Part shown: positions 35,301 through 45,110 of the stretch, piece by piece | Position numbering within the stretch: position 1 is the stretch's first letter | Layout of the letters: every line of letters starts with the position of its first letter | Assembly (NCBI GenBank): GCA_949751835.1 | Contig: CATKHK010000002.1 | Location: forward strand, 496,001 to 560,000 | DNA length: 64,000 nt | DNA from: Blepharisma japonicum | Taxonomy: Eukaryota; Ciliophora; Heterotrichea; Heterotrichida; Blepharismidae | Direction of reading: 5' to 3' | Notes under the pieces: model-generated | What the model was told of the DNA's origin: nothing | Seen by the model: the letters and a program-made list of their open reading frames with translations, nothing else | The model's database searches: none | Position numbers and translations under genes: made by a program

Positions 35301-35665
35301 ATTTTGAAACTATAGAAACAATTCGGAGAGATATATACTTATGAAACCTGCATGAATAAGAAACAAATAAATAGTAGGTACACTCTGTTAGTCTTAATAA
35401 TTACCAAGCTAATGTTTATTTAAAGAACTTGATTCAAATAAGATCTCTAAAATAGCGTCTTTCAGAGTGAAATAGATTTAGTCCACTCTTTTATATGTAT
35501 TATGAGCTTGGTGACTTGCATAATAAGGGTTATTTAATCTTGATTAAGGTAAATTGTGGAATAATAAGACATAAAGATATTGATTGTGGGAAATACGAAG
35601 AAGGCTTTGTGGGTTAACCTTTTGCCGATTTTTACAATTTAATTTAATATGAATTTCACAATTTA
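35300..35665 (-). pseudogene. Decayed duplicate of the SAXO-like gene, part of the same duplicated segment
   Basis: Beyond the worn helicase copy the similarity continues into the next gene. The string CATAATAAGGGTTATTT (35518-35534) is identical to 38524-38540, and GATTAAGGTAA, AATAAGA and a TTTTTACAA tract follow in the same order as in 38551-38650. The copy has lost most of the gene and has no usable frame. So the duplication covered at least two convergent neighbours, not just the helicase. Confidence 0.75.
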
Positions 35666-35667
35666 AA

Positions 35668-35916
35668 ATGAGAAGTCCCTTAAAGAGTGCTCTCCTCAAA
35701 GTTGACCCTATAAAAACCCCAAAATTCCTTAAATTTTCTCAACCAGAAAAAGAGATTTCTAAGACTGTGACACCCCGCTCGATGATTTGAAAAAGATTCC
35801 TTCTTGTTCTGAAGGCAGAAGTAGTTTTAAAGGTCGTCTTAATGATTAGATGTTCAGAGCGAGGCTGCTATTGATATAAGCTTCACGAAGCATGGATTTT
35901 AAACTTCATAGTGTAA
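35668..35916 (+). CDS. Possible 82-residue protein
   Basis: ATG to TAA with TGA read as Trp. The first half looks coding (MRSPLKSALLKVDPIKTPKF then KFSQPEKEISKTVTPRS). After about codon 40 another register looks better (DDLKKIPSCSEGRSSFKGRL), which hints at a frameshift and a relic rather than a live gene. It lies between the decayed segment and the intact helicase, which starts 133 bp further on. No family recognised. Confidence 0.35.
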
Positions 35917-36049
35917 TCATATTAAATTTAGCAATTGATATAAGATTTTCAGTAGCAATCTAGCTTTTGAAATTTATTAAGAATAAAATTGTAATAACTA
36001 CTAAAAAGTTTACAAATATAAATACAAATATGAGAAGCCCCATTATAAA

Positions 36050-38137
36050 ATGGATCAAAAATTTGACTTTCCATATCGTCCATACAAAGTCCAGCTAGAA
36101 TTTATGCGAGAGCTTTATAAAGCTCTCAGCACTCAAAAAGTCGGCATTTTTGAAAGCCCTACTGGAACAGGAAAATCTTTAAGTTTAATTTGTTCATCTT
36201 TCAAATGGCTTAGAGATCTTCAAAATTTCCAAGGAAATGAAGCACTTGTGCCAAAAATTATATATACAAGCCGAACCCATTCACAACTAGACCAATTTAT
36301 TTCAGAAATTAAAAAAACAGTCTGAGCTCATTGCGAAAATAAAATTCATGTAGTCAGAGTAGGCTCAAGAAAGCAGCTTTGCATTTACACTGTATTGGAA
36401 GAATTCAAAAATTCTCGTGAAATTAATTATAAATGCAAAGAATTAGTAAAAAAGCCTAACATTGATGAGGAAAGAAGGCGTAAAAATGACGATGAACAAA
36501 ATTGTCCATATTTTGACGGTGCTGAGAATGTATGTGATCATATTAGTGAGAATATTTGTGATATAGAAGATTTACTGCTGGCTGGTCGAAGAAATTTTGG
36601 ATGCCCTTATTATGGTACAAGGCAAGCTATTGAAGAAGCAGAAGTGGTTATAGCCCCTTATTCCTCAATTTTAAACAAAAGGATTCGCAAGAGATCAAAA
36701 ATACCTCTAGAAAATTCAATTCTCATTATCGATGAGGCTCACAACTTAATGGAATCTATAATCGATGCCTATTCAGCCTCAATGCATCTAAGACAAATTA
36801 AACAGTGCATAAAGACCTTAGATGCATACTACAGTGAATATCAAAACAGATGGAATCCCCACAAATCTGGAAAAATATATGACATTTTACAGTCCGTTAA
36901 AAAGTTTGAAAATTTCATTAGATCAGCATTAAAAACCCAAACAAGAAAAGGATTTTCAACCCCAGTCACAACCTTTGTAAGAAATCTTGGCTTGGATAGA
37001 TATAATTATAAGGACATTCTTGATTTCATAAACTTGGATGATTTAGTAAGAAAAGTTATGGGATATGGGGATTCTAGAAGATTAGCTTATGGCGACAAGA
37101 CTTACTTTTACGTTTTAATTGAATTTTTAGAGTGCTTTGTAAATGATCCTACAGATTCTTGCATCATTTTTGATAGAGGTGAAGATGTTGGCGACCCAAG
37201 AATAAAATATTTGCTATTGAATCCAATAATTCCTTTCAGGTCAATATTAAATTCAGTTCGTTGTGTTATATTGGCTGGAGGAACTATCGAGCCTCGTGAA
37301 GAATTTTTAGAGCTTTTTGAAGACATTCCTCGATCAAAAATAACTTTTTTTTCGTGTGGACATGTGATTCCACCAGATAATCTATTACTTTCTATTGTTC
37401 CGAATGGCAAAAGCGGGAACCCATTTAGGTTTGTATTTGACAAGCGAGACGATTTAGGCATGATGGGCGATCTCTGCAATTTACTTGTTGATGTAAGTGA
37501 AGTTGTTCCTAATGGAATAGTTGTTTTTCTTCCATCTTTTAGTTTTCTTGGAAAATTAAAAAATCATATAGATTCTAATTATTTAAGAAAATTACAAAGA
37601 CGTAAACAATTATTCTATGATAATAGGAACGAAAATATATTAGATCAATACTCGAGATATGCAAGAAACGGAGGTGCAATGCTTTTTGCTGTCGTTCGTG
37701 GAAAATTAAGTGAAGGAATTAACTTCAGTGATGAGCTAGGTAGGTGCATTATTATGGTTGGCTTGCCTTATTTAAATTGCAGTGATATAGAAGTTAAAGA
37801 AAGGATGAATTTCTTAGACTCAAAAAATAATAGGTTTACAGGAAGAGAGTTTTATGAAATGAACTGCCACAAAGCTATCAATCAATCAATAGGTAGAGCA
37901 ATTCGCCATATAAACGATTATGCTGTAATTTTATTAGTGGATGAAAGACACACTCTTTATAAGCGCCCATTATGAATGAGATCTAATTATGTTGATCAAA
38001 ATAATGATACCAAAAATATAATAACATCCATTGAAGATTTCTTTCTGCCTTTCTTAAAAGTAGAAGAAAATGAAGAAAATGAAAGCGAAGAAGAAGAAGA
38101 AGAAGAAGAAATCGATGATAATGATTATTATATTTAA
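36050..38137 (+). CDS. DDX11: DDX11/CHL1-like Fe-S DNA helicase
   Basis: 695 residues, with TGA as Trp at 36323-36325 and 37973-37975. XPD-family 5'-3' helicases carry a [4Fe-4S] cluster; DDX11/Chl1 acts in sister-chromatid cohesion and replication-fork repair. Seen: Q-motif region FPYRPYKVQLEFM; Walker A SPTGTGKS (residues 36-43); SRTHSQLDQFI (Ia); four spaced Cys near 112, 129, 152 and 185 that fit the cluster ligands; IIDEAHN (DEAH near 228-231); and motif VI QSIGRAIRH. Family-specific strings are AGGTIEPREEF and FFSCGHVIPPDN, which resemble DDX11 rather than FANCJ or RTEL1. It is shorter than animal DDX11 (about 970): the insertion between motifs I and Ia is missing. The C-terminus is a run of Glu. 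Its stop is separated by one base from the stop of the opposite-strand SAXO gene. Confidence 0.95.
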
Positions 38138-38138
38138 T

Positions 38139-39011
38139 TTAGCGTTTATCTAATTTCAAATTAATTTGCCTTCGAATTTTCCTAAAATCAATTGGAGTTT
38201 GAGTCCTATAAAAGTCTTTCTTCACCGTGCTCATAAAATGATTATCCGTTATTTTCTGTTTCAGCAAGCTTTCATCAGGTTTTGTTGCTTTATCTATAAT
38301 AGATGACTTTGAAAAATCTTTAAATTCTTTTTTAGACTCACTTTCTCTTATCAAATATTCTCTATCTTTTAACGTTTTCATTGAAATTAAATTTTTAATT
38401 TCTTTGTTTTTTTGTTGTGCTGCAAGCAGTTCATTTGAATTTGCTGGTTTAAAAGAATCTTTATAAGATGTCGATGAATTTAGCCTTAATCTGTCATCAT
38501 TGTGCTGAACTCTTGACTGTTTCACATAATAAGGGTTATTTGTGCCTCAATTAAGGTAACTTGAAGAATAAGAAGTTTGGTTTAAAATGTTAGATTGAGG
38601 AGGTGGTGTTGGGTAGCCTTTTGAACTGACTTTTGGAGGATTTTTACAAATTGGCTTAAAATCTTTCTCATTTGTAGTTTCATATGTAATGGGATAATGA
38701 GTATAAGGGTTTTCAGCAGTTTTTATTGGAGAAGTTTTTGCTGCTTGGCCTTTAATGAATTCATTTTTGTATTGAGATCTATACATGGAGATGGGATAAG
38801 GAGAAGTTTGCTTTGCTGGACATTTGTGAGTGCCACATGAGCATAATTCGCAGATGCATTGATGATTTTTATGGTCGTTTTCTGAAATAATCCCAATATT
38901 TGGGTTTGATAAAGGACAATCTTCAACAGAAGTGAGCCTTCTTGACAAATTTTTCGAAAAATTCGAAGAGTTTTGTGATAACGTTGCGAGAGAGGAAAAA
39001 CTTTTATTCAT
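38139..39011 (-). CDS. SAXO-like axonemal microtubule-stabilising protein
   Basis: 290 residues, stop TAA; the TGA at 38547-38549 is Trp (YLNWGTNNPYY). Residues about 50-64 read HQCICELCSCGTHKCP, the Cys-rich N-terminal signature of SAXO/FAM154 (STOP-related) proteins, followed by SMYRSQY, NPYTHYPITYETT and other short aromatic repeats resembling the Mn modules that lie along doublet microtubules. The second half is Lys/Ser-rich (KDREYLIRESESKKEFKDFS). A role inside or on ciliary microtubules is inferred from the family. It is 23 bp downstream of the HOOK gene on the same strand, so promoter and 3' end must nearly coincide. Confidence 0.8.
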
Positions 39012-39034
39012 GCAATTAATTATTTATTATCAAA

Positions 39035-41422
39035 TTAATATCTTTTTTTCGCTGCATTTTCAAGTTTTTGAGTTTCAACGCCAAGTTCTTTGTAAACAGC
39101 TTTGAGCAACCTAGCGGATTCTTTCCAGCATTTTTTAAGCTCTTTATTTGCTTTTATTAAATCTCTAATTTCTTTTTCCTTAATTTCCAATTCCACCTTT
39201 AGCTGCTTTACTTCATCACTGTTTCCTTTTTCGGATAATGGTTTGATTGCTTCAATACTTTTCCTTTCTGATTTCAATTTTGCTGCAAGGTCTTCTCTTT
39301 CTCTTTGCAGCTCATTTAATGCTTCTTCCGTTTGTGTGATCATTTGAGTGATCTTTGTGTTATTTTCACTTTTTATTCTATCCAAAGTGTCGTGATGGCG
39401 GTTTTCAATGATTTTTATCGTATCAGCTTTGTCTTTTAAAATTTCTTTAATTCTTTCATCTTTATCAATCAATTTCAGAGTCAAAGCGCTTTTCTCGCTT
39501 CTTAGAGCAATATTTTCCTTTTCAAGTTCTGTGCATTTCACTTGGCAATCTTGATTTTCCAGCTGGCTTTGCTTTGTTAGGAGTTGTATTTCTTCATTTG
39601 TAATTTTAGCCCTGTCTTCATATTCGCTTACTTTAGCTATTGATAATTTCGCATTTAACGAGAGTTCTCGTATTTGAATTTCTTTATCTTTAATAATGTT
39701 TTGCATTATAATGGTTTCTTCTCTGCATTCTATATATTTTTTATAGCTTAGTTCTTTTTCTTCATGGAGCTTTGTGATTTCTTGCAATAAATGCTCTTTA
39801 TTTTCTTTTAGGCTGTCTAGGTCATTTTGCAGCTTTTCTACTTTGAATTTTATATTTTGGCTGCTAATTGCATTAAGAACATTTATTTGCTCGGTCAACT
39901 CTTCATTTTGTGAATTTAAAGTTTTTATCTTGTCATTAGCAAAAAGCATTTTTAAGCAATACTCCTCATTGAGCATTAAAAAACTTTCCTCAAAACTTAT
40001 GCATTTTTCTTTAAGCTTTTCACATTTTTCTTGTAAATCACTTAAATGTTTATTAAAAACTTCATAATAGTCAGCAGTTGGGGTTGATATAGAAAAACGC
40101 TTGCTTTCTTTACGTTGATGCTCTGCTTTGTTTGGCTCTTCGAAGTAGTATTCCGAAGGAACTCTATTTATAGAAGAAAAACTTTCATCACTTACAACTG
40201 AACTGCATTCGAGTTTTTTCTCATATTCTAGCTCTTGGATTCTTATTTCGCTAAATTGAAGCTTATCCAATGATTCCTGAGCATGCTTTATTACTTGTTT
40301 AAGCTGCTTTTCTTTATTTTCTAAAGCGAAATTAAGACTGCCATTCCTTGCCTTTTCATGCTCAAGCTGTTCTTTGTAATGCATCATTGATTTTCGTATA
40401 GAATTTATTTCTTCAACCTCTTTTTCAAGCTTATGCACTTTTTCATTCAAAATATGATTTTGCCTTGAAATTTCAGTATTTTCTGTTTGCAAGGTATTAT
40501 ATTTTTCGAATTTTATTTTATACTGATCCAATAATTTTTCTAATTCTTTCATCTTGCACATGCTTGAATGTGCCACATCCAGCTCATCTCTCAGCACGGA
40601 GTTTTTTTTCTCATATTCTTTAATAACCTCATTTATTTTCTGCTGCATGGCCATTAATTTTTCATCTTTTTCACTTATTTTTTGGTCAAATTCAATAGAA
40701 AAATATTCAGGTGAGCAAGTAACTGATGGAGATTTTCTTCGATAAATTTCAGTCTCAAATTCAGCATTTTTCATCAATAATTCATCTCTCTCTGTTATAA
40801 TTTTTGTATTTTGATCTGTAAGCTCTAGAATTCTCTCTTGCATTTCTTTGATCCTGTGGGCCAATTTTCGCTTATCGTCTCTAAGCTGAGCAATTTCTTT
40901 GTCTTTATTAGAACCACTGGAAGGGGAAAAACTATCAAGATCTTCCCCTATAGCTTTTTTTATGAAAATCATCAGGATTATTTGGTGTTTTTCTTCAAGC
41001 TGCATGATAGGATGTATGAAAGTTTCTTTTAAAGGACAGTTTATAATAGCAAATACAATGACTTCCATTAGATTGATCATATCAATAAAATCTGCAGTTC
41101 TTGCAATATTGGCAAGCTCTATCGATTCAATTTTTTCGTTTTGGATGTGAAGTTCTTGGTCTAAATAGAACTCAATTGCTTTTTTAAGCCTTCTTAAGTT
41201 TGCAAGCTTTAGTGCTCAGTTATTGTGTGCATCTAGTGTTATACATTCTAAATCGAAATAATCAGGGGATCTAAATGGACTTTACACTTTAGACATTAAT
41301 TCATAGAGTAGAATTCCATCAGAAAAATCTGAAAGTTTTTCGCATTTTCTACTCAAATTCAAAAGGTTCAGCTATATTATTTTTACTCATTGAACTAAGC
41401 TTTCAGAGACTTGATCATCCAT
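39035..41422 (-). CDS. HOOK: HOOK-family dynein adaptor, two 15-nt introns
   Basis: 785 residues after removing introns 41372-41386 and 41271-41285; ATG at 41420-41422, stop TAA. HOOK proteins link cargo to dynein-dynactin. The N-terminal Hook domain (about residues 1-155) is complete only after splicing: SLVQWLNLLNLSRKCEKLSD, then FSDGILLYELMSKVSPDYF, HNNWALKLANLRRLKKAIEF, and INLMEVIVFAIINCPLKETF. The two TGAs at W in LVQW and NNW are conserved Trp positions. Residues about 165-775 are coiled coil (Lys/Glu/Leu heptads) with breaks near the Ser-rich 300-330 region. The C-terminus is short and basic (LENAAKKRY), so cargo binding may lie in the last coil. The length is close to animal HOOK proteins (about 720). 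Confidence 0.94.
41271..41285 (-). other. 15-nt intron 2 of HOOK gene
   Basis: Coding strand GTAAAGTCCATTTAG. Removal joins ELMSKV to SPDYF, a conserved Hook-domain string; left in, it adds an in-frame TAA. Confidence 0.92.
41372..41386 (-). other. 15-nt intron 1 of HOOK gene
   Basis: Coding strand GTAAAAATAATATAG; follows the TGA(Trp) of LVQW and contains an in-frame TAG. Confidence 0.92.
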
Positions 41423-41647
41423 TTTAAATTATTTGGATAGTAAATTTTGTTTATACAGAATTTTTTAATAAAATATATGATTCTATATATATGCTATGAA
41501 AAAATAACAGAATAAAGCCAAAAATAAGCAACTAAATAATTAGCTTTTTATATTTTTTGTAATTTAATTAAAAGTTCAGTTTAGAATTGCTAACCTATAA
41601 TACGAGTCCATATTTTCTTATAATTTTAGACTTCTTATAACTAAAAA
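41423..41647. promoter_or_regulatory. Divergent promoter region, HOOK and eIF4E
   Basis: 225 bp between two divergent starts, AT-rich throughout. It must serve both transcripts, but I see no identifiable element. Confidence 0.4.
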
Positions 41648-42190
41648 ATGTCAAACGAGCTTTTAAATCCTTGGGTATTCTGGTTCTTCTCAGTCCCTAA
41701 ATGCACAAATAAAGACTGGGCTCTGTGCTATGAGCAGTCGTTAGTCCCACTTTGCGAAATCAAATCAATTGAAGAATTTTTCAACTCTTACTGCTATCTT
41801 GAACGTGCAAGTGAATTAGCTAGAAATTGGAACTTATGCTTATTCAGGCAAGGAAAAAAGCCTATGTGGGAATCATCACCTGACGGTGGCTGCTGGATTT
41901 TAAGAACCCAAAAATGGGAAAATGAGTCTGACTCTTACTGGGAAAGGTTACTTATAGAGTGTATTCGTGGAGGGTTTCCAGATGAAGTTGATGGGATTGT
42001 GGCCTCTTCTAAGCCAAATGAGGTCTTCATTCAAATCTGGATGAGTAATGCACACAACTCACAGGCTAAAATAGCTGAAAGTATCAAAAATTGTTTAGGA
42101 CTCACCTCAGCTCATATGCTGCTGAAATATCACAAAGAGAGTATGATAGACATGTCAACCTTCAAGAACGCTAAACTTGTCAAAGTGTAA
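41648..42190 (+). CDS. EIF4E: Translation initiation factor eIF4E
   Basis: 180 residues, ATG to TAA. eIF4E binds the mRNA 5' cap and recruits eIF4G. The pattern of conserved Trp is good: PWVFWFF, NKDWALCYEQSL (equivalent to the N-terminal HxLxxxWxxWY region), then SIEEFFNSYCYLERASEL, LFRQGKKPMWE (cap-binding Trp-Glu pair), GGCWILR, WERLLIECIRGGF and IQIWMSNA. All these are TGG, so no TGA is needed. It lacks the long N-terminal extension of many eIF4E proteins. Ciliates often carry several eIF4E copies; which class this belongs to is not clear. It is followed after 31 bp by the next gene on the same strand. Confidence 0.95.
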   Translation: MSNELLNPWVFWFFSVPKCTNKDWALCYEQSLVPLCEIKSIEEFFNSYCYLERASELARNWNLCLFRQGKKPMWESSPDGGCWILRTQKWENESDSYWERLLIECIRGGFPDEVDGIVASSKPNEVFIQIWMSNAHNSQAKIAESIKNCLGLTSAHMLLKYHKESMIDMSTFKNAKLVKV

Positions 42191-42221
42191 TTAATTGATT
42201 TTTCAAAAAAAATTAATAAAT

Positions 42222-44198
42222 ATGAACTCAAGTAGAGGGACTCAAAGTCCAATTAATATATCCCGAAGCTCAATTGCTGAGTCTATAAACAGCTCACGAT
42301 CAATAATTAATAGCTTAATATCTCAATCTCCTCCACACTCAAGAACTCATCAAACTAATTCTTCTCATATTTTCACAATCCCTTATACTTTAACAAAAAC
42401 ATTTACCTCAAATTCTCTTAGTCCATCAGTATTAAATACCAATCAAAACAATGATGATTTACCTAGCATAAAAGAAGAGCAATCCATAATTGCTGATCAA
42501 TTTCAACGCCCTCATCATTCTAAAAGGAATCATCAGTTACCTCAGCTAAATTCTGTCAGAAGTATGCCAAATTTCCAAACAGAAAGATATGAAGATATTT
42601 CTATTCCTTCAAGAATTTTATATGGTATAGTAGAAATTTATGGGGTTGGGTTTAGTTTGTCAAGTAAAACTGGATATGGAAACCCTTTGGGGGTTGGGAT
42701 TTTTATTACAAAAAATTTGATTTTAACTGCAAATTCAGCAATCCCTGATGAAATTTCAGCATCAAGGTGTTTTTATCTGCTCACTATGAATAAACAGGAA
42801 AAATGTCTATTCGACAGCAGGTCATTTTTTTATACAAATAGAGGGCTTGATTTTACAATTATCGGGATTGCAGGAAACCGAATTGAAAATTCTGTTATAG
42901 AAATAAGGGATAATTTTACCTTAAAAGACGCTGATAATATTTATTATTGAAATGCTGGGGTAGTTACAAAACTAGTTACAGGGATTGATGACTCTATTTT
43001 TAGCTATATGGCAGGAGGCTATGTGGTGCCTGGAATGCCGATTTTTGATTTAAACTGAAAATTGCAAGGAATTCATCATGCTTCTATCGCAGCTTACAGA
43101 TTTAATCAGGGAACAAGAATTGATATGATAATTAAGACACTTTGCAGTGTTAAAAATATATCCAGCAATTTTGAGCTAAATAAGCTGCTTGTTGAATATT
43201 CAAAGAAATTCCATATGAACTTGAACAGAAATAAAGGCATTTTTGATGAAGGAAAATTTATGTATTATTTTAAAGGCGGAAATAGAAATATATATCGATA
43301 TGAGATTCCGACCCAAAAATGGTCCCAAGTCAGAGTATCAAACCTCGAACAATTTTTGACCCAAGAAACACTTAATTGGAAATTTAATTTAAACAGCAGA
43401 TTGGTATATATTCCTGATGGCAGTATCATAGTTATTGGTGGAATAGGCTCTGATGTAAATTCTTCAAAAGCTGATGTCTATCACTTTAACACAGATAATA
43501 ATGAACTATATAGAAGATCATCAATGCTAGAAAGAAGAGAAGGTCCAGCTGTTATTTATCGACAAAGATATGTATATGTTGTAGGTGGAAAATATAGTTA
43601 CAATACATGTGAAAAATTCTCACTTGATAATGATTCGTGAAGCTATATAGCACCTATGATATATGGAAGATTTGAGCCTACAGCAATAATTGTAGATTCA
43701 GAAAAATATTTATACGTTCTAGGAGGTTATCCTTTAGAATCTTCAGGAAAAAGCGTTGAAAGATACTACTTCGTCGAAGATCGTTGAGAAAAGCTTAATA
43801 TTGCATTACCTTCTCCTTTAATCCATATCGCCTTATTCCCAGTTTCACTCACAAAATTTGCTATTCTTGGTGGGCGAAATTCCAGAGCAGTCAGAATTTT
43901 TGAAATAATTAAACCACATTTAGAATATGAAGGATCAAGTAGTCAGGATGAAATTTTTAAGGTTTATGACACAGATAAACTCCCAAGTGAGATTGAAACC
44001 ACATTTCCGATGGTGTTTTATAAAGCAGAAAACAAGGTTTACTTCATAAAATCGACAAATGAAGAATCTCCTGAAATTTTTAGCTATAATTATAATATCT
44101 TTTTAACCGGACCAGTTAATAAACCGCTTGAGCATAGAAGAAGAACAGTTTTCCCCACGATGAGGAAGGCCACACAATTCGCTGTGAAAATGAAATAA
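42222..44198 (+). CDS. Trypsin-fold pseudo-protease fused to kelch beta-propeller
   Basis: 658 residues, ATG at 42222, stop TAA; TGA as Trp at 42948-42950, 43059-43061, 43638-43640 and others. Residues 1-125 are Ser/Asn/His-rich and probably disordered. Residues about 150-290 resemble a trypsin-like domain: GVGIFITKNLILTANSAIPD parallels the GxGxxI...LTAAHC strand, but the catalytic His is replaced (TANSA). VVPGMPIFDLNWKLQGIHHA parallels GNSGGPLF but lacks the Ser. So the fold is kept and catalysis is not. Residues about 340-610 hold kelch repeats (IIVIGGIGSDVNSSKADVYH, VYVVGGKYSYNTCEKFS, LYVLGGYP, FAILGGRNSRAV). I infer a binding scaffold; the partner is unknown. Confidence 0.8.
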
Positions 44199-44254
44199 TT
44201 TAATGGAATTTATAAAATTTCTTAAATAATATCTAAATATACGTTTCTTATAAA

Positions 44255-45088
44255 ATGTGGGGAAGCTTATTTTTCCTAGCTCTTATAAGCTTTGTGGTAT
44301 CCTCGATTATAACTTTACCACACATTCTAGCACATCTTGCCCATTTCAATAAGCCAGAATTTCAAAATAACATATGCAAAATCTTAATCCTGGTCCTGTT
44401 TATTTCTTTATCAAACCTGGCAAATACCTTATCATTTGAAATTCTCAGATTTGCCTTTATGCTTATTTCAAGCCTCTATACAAGCTACATCGTCTACTGT
44501 TTTCTTGAACTTGTCATAAAATACGCTGGCAGTGAATCAAAGCTTCTGATCAACTTAGAAATGAAAGACCAAGTCAAATATCCATGGCCTTTATATCATA
44601 TTTTTGGGAGTTTTAGACCGAACTATAATTTTTTCAATATTGTTAAAGCAGGTCTCTATCAGTTCATGATTGTAAATTTGGCTTATTTGTTCTTCACAAA
44701 TTTTCTATCATTTAGTACCATTTATGAATTTTTAGGAATTTCTGCTATTTTGGCTTTGGTTTGCTTTTCATTGCTTTATAATATTGTTGAAGATTTACTA
44801 GAAACTTTTAACGCTCCTGCAAAATTTATGTGTATTATCGGCGTCATTATTTTGCCAGCCATCCAAACAACAGTTTTTGGGATATTAAATAGCGAGATCT
44901 ACAAAAATATTGAGGTAATTTTGCTTAGTGTAGAAATGATAGCATTTTCTATGCTAAATAGATATGCTTTTAATTATGAAGAGCTACAAGACGATTTAAG
45001 TCCTATTTTGCAGCCAATAAAGAATTCGATTGTGCAGAATATAAAGTATTTGTTTGCTCCAGAAAACAATAAAAGTTCTTTAATATAA
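44255..45088 (+). CDS. TMEM184/OST-alpha family membrane protein
   Basis: 277 residues, ATG to TAA, no TGA codon. The family (organic solute transporter alpha/TMEM184/LAZ1) has seven membrane helices and roles in solute or lipid traffic that are poorly defined. Signature features seen: the first helix followed by HILAHLAHFNKPEFQNNICK, where the conserved His and KPxxQ lie; the short loop with IVYCFLELVIKYAGSE; YPWPLYHIFG after helix 3; and KFMCIIGVIILPAIQTTVFG, parallel to the conserved KF..K..VF.S.WQ segment. The end (LQDDLSPILQPIKNSIVQNI) lines up with the helical tail of TMEM184. Smaller than the human proteins (about 400). Confidence 0.85.
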   Translation: MWGSLFFLALISFVVSSIITLPHILAHLAHFNKPEFQNNICKILILVLFISLSNLANTLSFEILRFAFMLISSLYTSYIVYCFLELVIKYAGSESKLLINLEMKDQVKYPWPLYHIFGSFRPNYNFFNIVKAGLYQFMIVNLAYLFFTNFLSFSTIYEFLGISAILALVCFSLLYNIVEDLLETFNAPAKFMCIIGVIILPAIQTTVFGILNSEIYKNIEVILLSVEMIAFSMLNRYAFNYEELQDDLSPILQPIKNSIVQNIKYLFAPENNKSSLI

Positions 45089-45110
45089 GTTTTTGATTCT
45101 TAATAATTTC

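Noticed and set aside
24131-36049. Retroelement or virus-derived insertion to explain the gene-poor tract
   Set aside because: No polymerase, integrase, capsid or terminal repeats recognised; the relics seen derive from host genes in the window.
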